Assembly (NCBI GenBank): GCA_002633025.1 | Contig: NMRB01000372.1 | Location: 176,695 to 240,694, forward strand | Direction of reading: 5' to 3' | DNA: 64,000 nt | Origin: Notospermus geniculatus | Taxonomy: Eukaryota; Nemertea; Pilidiophora; Heteronemertea; Lineidae | Shown here: positions 57,461-64,000 of the stretch, one piece after another | Layout: every line of letters starts with the position of its first letter | Position numbering within the stretch: the first letter of the stretch is position 1 | The notes under the pieces: model-generated | Databases searched by the model: none | What the model saw: only the letters and a program-made list of their open reading frames with translations | What the model was told of the DNA's origin: nothing | Translations under genes and position numbers: made by a program

Positions 57461-59957
57461 TCAAACAGGCCTACCTTCTTCCTTGAACACTCTGAGTATC
57501 CTCCACTCCATATTATAGTCGCACCCTCCCACCACCACATAATCACCGCCGACAGAGACAAGACCGTGAAGTCGAGAGTCAACGTCTTTGTATTTCCACT
57601 CTGAGAAGTTGTTATCTTTGAAAGTAGCTCTTCCCAAAAACCAACGTTCACCTCGCTTACACGTCACAGTAACCTCACCGTCCGCTGTGGCTGATACATC
57701 CAATACACGATCAAAGCGTTGCTTGGCGATGTGTTTGAGATGACGGTCTGACGTTAATTCATACACATCAACAAACTGAACACGTGAGCTGAATACTAAT
57801 CTCCCTCCACAGGCGGTGTATGAGGAATGAGATTTAACTTTCTCCGTGAGGACAAAAGATCCGTCCTCCCTAACAACGGTCACTTTGTTACCATAATCGT
57901 GTAAGATGACGAACTGACGTCCGTCACAGGCGTCAAGTCCCGCAACTTCCCCATCCAGCTGGAACTGTGGAGTGGATCTTATGTATCCACTCACGGGGTC
58001 ATAGATGCGGATGGTGTATGTACGACGACGACCTTCATGGCAAACCGCCACCAATGCTTCCTTATCAGGGGTCACAGCCAGATGTAATAGACCCTTGATA
58101 TGGGTTCGGAACGTTTGTTGCTGGACCCCTGATATGTCGTAAACGACAACACCTTCTATCTTGACGTCGGTTGGTCCATAAGCCACAGCGAACTTGTCAC
58201 CGAGGGTCACTATACTCTGTATGTTTGTTTGACATGCCTTTATGAATAAAAACTGACATCGCTGGATGTCCCTTGATCGCTTTGGTTGTTCAACCCCTTC
58301 TTGTCCCTGCAAACGAAGATAATGTTTGTTAGACAGAGATTAAAAGATTTGTTTCCAACTGCATTTGTTGAGTGTAACACTATAGTAATGCGTCATCATT
58401 CGTTTCCACCTCCAATTGTTGTGTGTATTCCATCATAATTATTCCATTGTTGATGGTACCTGACATCGCTGGATGTCCCTTGATCCCTCAGCTTGTTGGT
58501 GAAGCCTTTGTTGACCCTGAAAAAGAAAACAATGTTTAGACAGAGATTAACAGATTTGTTTCCAACTTCCCATTGTTGATGATACTGCGGACTGTTTATT
58601 TCATGAGCTCACATGCTACACGTGCCAAGACCCGCGATATGACGTCACAATGTTTATCCGTATGAACAGGCCACGCCATGACGACGTAACGTCATTAATG
58701 ATAACGTCTTTAATATTATCTTTGGATCTATATTGGGAACCATCGTCAGGCGTACGACGTAACGTCATGTAGAGGTACAACAATACTTACCTGTCTCTCT
58801 CCATCAGCAGCATATGTTATCTTCCCAATGTCAATTTTCGGCAAGTTAGGTCTGAATGTAGGTAGGTTCTGTTGACGATTATTGTACGCCTCAATGAAGG
58901 CACTCCCATCAACTTGATCAATGAGTTGTCCTGCAGCCACCAGGTTTTTCTGAACAGTAGCCAACCTCTCCAAGTCACCCGGATGTGGTTCATGCATGTA
59001 TACAAGTCTGTTTGCCCGGCGGACAGCAGCATCCAATTGCTGTATAACATTTGGTATCTTCTCCAGACAGGCCTTCCCATCCTCAATGAACTTGTAATCA
59101 TCATTGACCTTGGCTATCATCGCCGTCTTCTGTCTCAAAACCTCCTCAATCCACTTTTCAGCGTGCTCCTCTATTCGTTTGACAACTGCATTCTTCTCAG
59201 CCAGGGCAGAGGAGTCCATCTCCTTCAAACTCGCCTCAAGGTTCTTCAGATCTTCTAACTGTCCCTGCCTCTCAGTCTTCACATCCCTCATGTCCTTCGT
59301 TATTTTTTGGCCAACTTCGTGTGCTTTCCCGACCTCGTGTTCACTATGCTCAAACATGACACACACATGACAGACAAGTTTGGAACACTCACAACAGAAA
59401 TGTTTCTTTAGTTCATTATGAGTTTGGCATCGGGCATCCTTCCTGTTGATTTTCTTCATTTTCTTCAGAGGAAAGACCCTATGATGCCGAGTTGCCTTTT
59501 TCGTGCGGTGAATCTCACTGCAGTCGTCACACATCGGGACCTGGCCACAGTCTTCACATGTATTAATCGCTTTTACCTGATTCGATGCCTTGTGTTTGCA
59601 AAAAGTACAATACGAATCAAGGGAAGTGCCTTTAGGGTCATCACGTGAATCGTCCGAAACACTACAATCCAAATCTTCATCAGAATCCTCCGCCTCCTGA
59701 AGGGAAATGTCTTCAACGCCATCTTTTGAATAATCTGCTATGCCACTGACACCATCCACCGGTAGGGGGCTCTCAACTAAACATGTAGGACATGAGATGA
59801 CCTTTGTTTTCGGTCCCAATCCCTTCACATGTTTGGAAAGGCACATCTCGCAGAAGACATGTCTACAGCTACCCAGCATTTTCAGGACAGGTGGCGACTC
59901 CAGACACATGGGGCAGGTCGGATTATCTGTGGGGAACCTGGACGCCATCTTTAACAT
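57461..59957 (-). CDS. TRIM-family RING/B-box/coiled-coil protein, three coding exons
   Basis: Probable E3 ubiquitin ligase of the tripartite-motif class. Coding exons on the minus strand are 59957-58791, 58516-58460 and 58306-57461, all joined in phase 0 with GT-AG introns (donor GTAAGT after 58791), giving about 689 residues. Seen: a C3HC4 RING (C15, C18, C31, H33, C36, C39, C56, C59), an acidic linker (about 80-108), B-box 1 (C117/C120, C134/C137, C143/C146, H150, H158), a canonical B-box 2 (C177, H180, C188, C191, C196, C199, H204, H207), then a heptad-like coiled coil (about 215-320). The last exon encodes about 280 residues of short repeating beta-rich units resembling a beta-propeller (NHL/WD-like); that fold is inferred. 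Translation may start at 59957 or at 59948 (MASRF); a pyrimidine-rich acceptor ends at 59971, so a 5' UTR exon probably lies upstream. The last exon stops at 57461, although GAAG/GTAGG just before it could be a donor. No orthologue is assigned. Confidence 0.88.
58460..58516 (-). other. 57-bp duplicated internal exon of the TRIM gene
   Basis: Nineteen codons between AG (58517-58518) and GT (58458-58459), phase 0 on both sides. The encoded peptide ends SRDIQRCQ, exactly as residues 11-18 of the next exon do, and both begin G-Q. The intron sequence upstream of both copies is also alike (the AGACAGAGATTAA motif near 58335 and 58540). The exon therefore looks like a tandem copy of the start of the following exon. 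Because the phase is 0 it can be included or skipped without shifting the frame, so it may be a cassette exon. Its donor (GTACCA) is weaker than the upstream GTAAGT. Confidence 0.75.
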
Positions 59958-60073
59958 GTTTAAGGGTCTCCTGAAGAAAAACAAGCCTATGAGTTACCAT
60001 AGTAATGGAGAGTACTGGTTAAGTATTAAAACGTCACGATGGTGAGTCAAATGATTATAACTTGTCCGTGGTG

Positions 60074-60177
60074 AAGTCACCTTAAATGTAGGAGGAAAAC
60101 GGGAGAAACTCTCTTTACCAGACAAAGATGACCTTAAATGTAGGAGGAAAACGGGAGAAACTCTCTTTACCAGACAA
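60074..60177. repeat. 52-bp tandem duplication upstream of the TRIM exon
   Basis: Two almost identical copies in a row of a unit starting ACCTTAAATGTAGGAGGAAA and ending TTTACCAGACAA. It lies in the presumed first intron or 5' region of the TRIM gene. Confidence 0.88.
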
Positions 60178-60179
60178 TA

Positions 60180-60900
60180 AAAAATTGGTATAACATTTAT
60201 TGTCAGCGATCATACTTAGGATGTCGACTTTGTACAGTCAAATCATCATCGCCGTCCTCTCTCACCATCTCATCCCGTCAAACCAGCAAGTTACTTATGT
60301 AGGCCTACTCACCTCTCTAACAGGTCGCGTTACGTGTCTGTGTCCAATTGATTTTAGTCTCTATAGGCTTTCACCGTTCATGTAGGCCTCTGGTCACACC
60401 TTGGACGTCAACAAACGGTTAAACAGCATTGAATGATGGTGAATGTTTCTATATCTAGAAGTAGAAATTGAAATGGTGTTGTCAGCAAAAGAAATGTCAA
60501 ATACTCGATGACGTGGTCTGCAACTCTCTTCTTTTCTGTGCATTTTTGTTGTCGTTGGTTTATTACTGAATAATCATCAACAGGCTGAAGATTGTTGATT
60601 TTTTGATAGCCGAGAGCTTTGAAGAAGACAATAGAGAGGTTAAGATCTTGCACGCGAACGACAAACGTAAACGGGAATGACGCCATTGTCGTTCCCGTGA
60701 AAAATTCGCGTATATTTGGTTAAAGCTGAACTTAATAGATATAAACCCCAAGCGGCAGAGGTAGAAATTACGAACAGCCACAAGGCACTTCCAAACTACC
60801 TCTGAAAACGATACACCCTCTCCGACGGTCACAGTTGGTTTCACTTGCCACCACGCTCTTGGACAGTAAAGATCTCAGCACAGCTGCGAAATGAGAAAAA
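60180..60900. other. Upstream region of the TRIM gene, no exon located
   Basis: Holds a lone AATAGAGAGGTTAAGAT end (60630) of the family at 62965-63203. The 5' UTR exon and promoter of the TRIM gene may lie here or further on, but I could not fix them. Confidence 0.4.
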
Positions 60901-60904
60901 ACGA

Positions 60905-61000
60905 AAAATAATATGTGATGGCACCGAGATTCGAACCCACAACCCTCTGATCGATTTGCCAACCTCTTTCTGTACGCGCCACGAAGACTGCTTGCTTGCA
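60905..61000 (-). repeat. tRNA-derived SINE on the minus strand
   Basis: On the minus strand GTGGCGCGTACAGAAAGAGG fits an A box, and GGGTTCGAATCTCGG, 34 bases on, fits a B box. Pairing for a full tRNA is lacking, so it is a SINE head rather than a tRNA gene. Confidence 0.6.
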
Positions 61001-61546
61001 TGACGACAATTCCGATCGCTTGAAAGTCCAATCGGGCATAATAGACCAAGACAGTCGACCCGCAAAGGTATGAACAGCGCCACGACGTGTCAGACGCGGT
61101 ATTTGGCGGTACTAACAGCTAAATCATTGAACGAAAGCGAGGCAGTGGCGTAGGCGTAGCAGACGCTATAAAACAATCACTAATTACGCACGATTAGTAA
61201 GACGTTTGAAGGTGGCGTGATGTTTACATGTTGATGGATGTTTCTCTACGAAAGTTGCCGAAAATTTCATCGAAATCGGTTCAGTTTTAGCCGAGTTATC
61301 GATCGAAAGGTAACCTTGTGTTTTCGAAAACAGGCGTTCTTCAAAGTGCGTACACTTTCTTGGAATAGTATTTTGAAACTTCTGCTTAGGTCATTCGGGT
61401 TGTTATAACATAGAAGAATCCACATGCGAAGCGTGGTTTTATGTACGCATGTCTGAGGGGTTGACAATCACCCCGAAACACAACCACATTTTCAAGAAAT
61501 CTCTTTCGCTTTATCCATTGTCTAACTGGTTCAATGGGCTCCGACG

Positions 61547-61582
61547 GTGGCGCTGACTGGTCGAATCGTCAGTCAGCGCCAC
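61547..61582. repeat. 13-bp perfect stem hairpin
   Basis: GTGGCGCTGACTG and CAGTCAGCGCCAC with a 10-base loop. Confidence 0.82.
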
Positions 61583-61929
61583 TCGGCCGCCAAGGAACCA
61601 GGTTTATGGCTGCGAGAATCGTTACCTACTGCTGTTCAAACTGCGTACAAAAACTTGGAATACCATGCCGATGTATGAAATTAATACAGATTGGAGGTTG
61701 ATAGTTTCTCCATCCATTCAGTTTTGCTGGTTTTATGCAGGCGAGTATTTATGGAGTTATGGCGATGTTTTTTAACAACGCTCTACTCCAAGTGACCTCC
61801 AATTCTCTGCGGAGGACGAAATTTCTTAACGATGTTCATGTGATCAGTCAAAATGGCGTCGTCACGTGGAATGTAAAGCGATTTTCATTGGTTGTCTTCT
61901 CAGTATACCAGTTGTTCCTGGCTATCGTG

Positions 61930-62130
61930 GGCGCGCTTATGTCGACTATGGTAAGCAGGATACAGTTGTCAACTAGTCGCTGAAGTTGAGCATCTGCGAT
62001 TTTCAGGATCTGGATATTTTTAGTTTGCAACTAGTTGGCAACTAGTTACTCGCTGACGCCCGAGAGCTTATGTCACCAAGTAGTTTGTGACTAATTAGTT
62101 CCAACTACGCGCCGATTATCAGTTGCCAAC
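61930..62130. repeat. ACTAGTTG-rich inverted motifs
   Basis: CAACTAGT and ACTAGTTG recur at about 61965, 62025 and 62040, mixed in both orientations, just left of the mariner-like element. Possibly remains of another fold-back element. Confidence 0.45.
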
Positions 62131-62132
62131 TA

Positions 62133-62697
62133 CAGGGTGTTTCAAAAAAAAGTTGTCATCTCTAAAATATCTCCTAGAACCTAAACCAATGAATATTTTT
62201 GGCTCAGATTTTGTAAGCTGCTAGGTGTAGACATACTCATAATGTTTATGTAATGTTTGTATGATGGTGTCTTGTTATGAAGGAACAGTGACACCAAAAG
62301 TAAAAGGGTCCGAAGTGCAGGTGTCAGAGCTTTCCAGGAAATTCCACAAGATATGGTGATCCGTTCAGTCACCAGAATGCGAAGAAGAGATGAAATTTCT
62401 GTTAGAAACAATGGTGGCCATATGGAAGGTAGATTCCAGTAACCCTGGCTAATTCTGTATGCAACAAATGATAAATAAACTTTTCATTGCTTTCTGATAG
62501 ATAAATCTCAGAGATTTTTGCATCTGCTCAGTCCGAGGCCTCTTATTCATCCACGCCTGAAGCGGTCAGAGCCAAAATTTCTTCAGCACCTCCATACATC
62601 CTGACCTATCTACGTACTAAATCTGAGCCAAAAATATTCATGGGTTTGGGTTCTAGGAGATATTTTAGAGATGACAACTTTTTTTTGAAACACCCTG
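62133..62697 (+). mobile_element. Mariner-like element with long TIRs and transposase tail
   Basis: Terminal inverted repeats (TIRs) of about 75 bp begin CAGGGTGTTTCAAAAAAAAG and are flanked by TA on both sides (62131-62132, 62698-62699), the target duplication of Tc1/mariner elements. The interior keeps only the C-terminal tail of a transposase (62311-62442). At 565 bp it is an internally deleted, non-autonomous copy. Confidence 0.85.
62311..62442 (+). pseudogene. C-terminal remnant of a mariner-like DDE transposase
   Basis: The plus frame ending at the TAA at 62440-62442 reads ...VRAFQEIPQDMVIRSVTRMR followed by RRDEISVRNNGGHMEGRFQ-stop. The spacing IPQ..(x)..R-S-V..MRRR...NGGHxEGxF-stop is the usual tail of DDE_3 / Tc1-mariner-type transposases (family knowledge). 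The catalytic DDE/D region is absent, so it cannot act. It lies within the TA-flanked element 62133-62697, in the same orientation as its left end. Confidence 0.7.
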
Positions 62698-62964
62698 TAG
62701 TTCTGACTGTACGTAAGGGCGACATAAGCGAGGATTAAGACGATAGGCCCCCTCCCCCTAAGGGTGCACTTTTATGGTTCTTTAAAGGCACTTGCGTCCG
62801 CCAAACGTCCAACCTTTTTCCATCGTCGACCACTCTTGGCCCACGCTAGTACACAAACATGTACGGTGATGCATAGCAAACCATGACCAATCTTCATCAA
62901 ACCGCCAAGGAAAACTGGCAAAGCTGTCTTTACTGTATTCACACTTAAAGCTCTCAGCTCAATA

Positions 62965-63203
62965 GAGAGGTTAAGATTTTACTCCGAGAACGAGAACGAG
63001 AACGTGGTGACTTTGTGGCATGCCTGTAATTTCTCTAACAGCAAGAATTTAGCTTTTAGAACGGTGTGTTCTTCATTGGAAGACATCCGCCACTGTTACT
63101 GTGAAAAACAATCCGAGTTACCTCCAGATGGTTTTGTGATACAAGTCCAATTCTCTTGTCACCACGTTCTCGTTCTCGTTCTCGGGGCGCATCTTAACCT
63201 CTC
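62965..63203. mobile_element. GAGAGGTTAAGAT MITE, TA TSD
   Basis: A 239-bp element, flanked by TA (62963-62964, 63204-63205), with TIR GAGAGGTTAAGATKYKMCYC then GAGAACGAGAACGAGAACG on each end. The frame at 63004-63285 is a shadow. Confidence 0.83.
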
Positions 63204-63325
63204 TATTATCTCCTGGACACGAGAAAATTACCGTGGCTGGAAAGTATCATATTTATTTTTTTCTGAATATTTATTTTTTTTCTAAATTATTATTTTTCAT
63301 TCTAAATTCGATTTTTTCAATATCC

Positions 63326-63590
63326 GCCGCCTGGCGAAAATTATTTTCGCCGTGCCCATAATTATTTCCGCCACGTGGCGAAAATTATTTCTGCCGTGCC
63401 CATAATTATTTCCGCCATGTGGTGAAAATTATTTTCGCCGTGCCCATAATTATTTCCGCCACGTGGCGAAAATTATTTCCGCCGTGCCCATAATTATTTC
63501 CGCCGCCTGGCGAAAATTATTTCCGCCGTGCCCATAATTATTTCCGCCAAGTGGCGAAAATTATTTCCGCCGTGCCCATAATTATTTCCT
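63326..63590. repeat. 44-bp satellite, about six units
   Basis: Unit: GTGGCGAAAATTATTTCCGC, then CGTGCCCATAATTATTTCCGC plus CAC. Each unit has near-palindromic GGCGAAAATTATTT / AAATAATTATGGGC parts. Confidence 0.9.
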
Positions 63591-63614
63591 TCACATTCAT
63601 TTCCTCAACCAATG

Positions 63615-63730
63615 GGCGGTAGGTAATTTCCGCCAGGCGGTGGAAATAATTATGGGCGAGGTGGTAATAATTTTCGCCACTTGGCGGAAATAATTATGGG
63701 CACGGCGGAAATAATTTTCGCCANTTGGCT
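63615..63730. repeat. Inverted arm of the 44-bp satellite
   Basis: About two and a half units in opposite orientation (GGCGGAAATAATTATGGGC), so the block as a whole is a fold-back with unequal arms. An N is at 63724. Confidence 0.85.
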
Positions 63731-63817
63731 CGCCCTTAAAGAGACTGCCCTTCCGACTGCTAGATAGAGCGACTGGAGATTTGCAGGATTTGTCGCCTGG
63801 TCTGCGACGAGTCACTT

Positions 63818-63950
63818 AGGCTGGGTTTACATCGAGGCACACGCAACACGACCACGGAGACGAACAAAGGTTTCATGGTGATGAATCCTTTGTGAAGCCA
63901 TTGTTCGCCTGCGTGTCCGTGTCGCGTATGCCTCGATGTAAACCCAGCCT
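63818..63950. mobile_element. AGGCTGGGTTTACATCG MITE
   Basis: TIR AGGCTGGGTTTACATCGAGG on both ends, and inner GAACAA/TTGTTCGCC also mirrored. Length 133 bp. TSD not clear. Confidence 0.82.
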
Positions 63951-64000
63951 GAGGTAGTCTCGCTTCACCATCCTCTCGCGCTAATTACACAGGCGAGAGT

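Noticed and set aside
60905-61000. Minus-strand tRNA gene
   Set aside because: A and B boxes are present but the cloverleaf is not; kept as a SINE.
63326-63730. CRISPR-like array of regular repeats
   Set aside because: Eukaryotic AT-rich satellite with no unique spacers and both orientations present.

Overview
This is eukaryotic, intron-containing, almost entirely non-coding DNA. There are no bacterial operons, CRISPR arrays or complete rRNA/tRNA genes. The one well-supported gene is a spliced TRIM-type RING / double B-box / coiled-coil protein on the minus strand. The rest is packed with short non-autonomous DNA transposons (MITEs), fold-back elements, tRNA-derived SINE pieces and minisatellites. 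Together with single-N positions and one 29-N gap typical of a draft shotgun assembly, this fits a highly polymorphic marine invertebrate deuterostome. Amphioxus (Branchiostoma) is my best guess because TRIM genes are expanded there, but I cannot prove the species from sequence alone.

Layout. 1-2000: hAT-like and TA-inserted MITEs, one carrying a nested Harbinger-like MITE. 1980-2510: a SINE-like head followed by a 33-bp hairpin minisatellite. 3480-7740: fold-back and MITE elements in otherwise featureless DNA. 8293-29050: a tandem segmental duplication, copy A 8293-16960 and copy B 16961 to about 29050. The copies are very similar but differ by transposon insertions, so many elements can be compared as filled versus empty sites. 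29.5-46 kb: scattered MITEs, a fold-back element with satellite-like arms (31.27-32.51 kb), a 39-bp minisatellite (44.76-45.30 kb) and the N gap (46.19 kb). 47.1-48.36 kb: a 1.26-kb near-perfect palindrome. 49.1-53.8 kb: more MITEs, including one nested in a larger repeat. 57-60 kb: the TRIM gene and a broken helicase-like fragment. 60.9-64 kb: a SINE, a mariner-derived element that still encodes the C-terminal tail of a transposase, and a 44-bp satellite with an inverted tail.

The main biological story is transposon archaeology. Target-site duplications (TSDs) read directly from the sequence separate several families: TA (mariner-like), TTA/TAA (Harbinger-like), CTG/CAG with GGGCC termini, TTAA (piggyBac-like), and three distinct families with 9-bp TSDs (Mutator-like by TSD length). 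Elements are nested up to three deep at 14.03-14.74 kb and at 42.36-43.01 kb. The other notable point is in the TRIM gene: a 57-bp phase-0 exon is a tandem duplicate of the start of the following exon, together with adjoining intron sequence.

I did not find a convincing new multi-gene system. The candidates most worth follow-up are the 9-bp-TSD MITE families, the CTG/CAG-targeting GGGCC family, the 1.26-kb palindrome and the duplicated TRIM exon.
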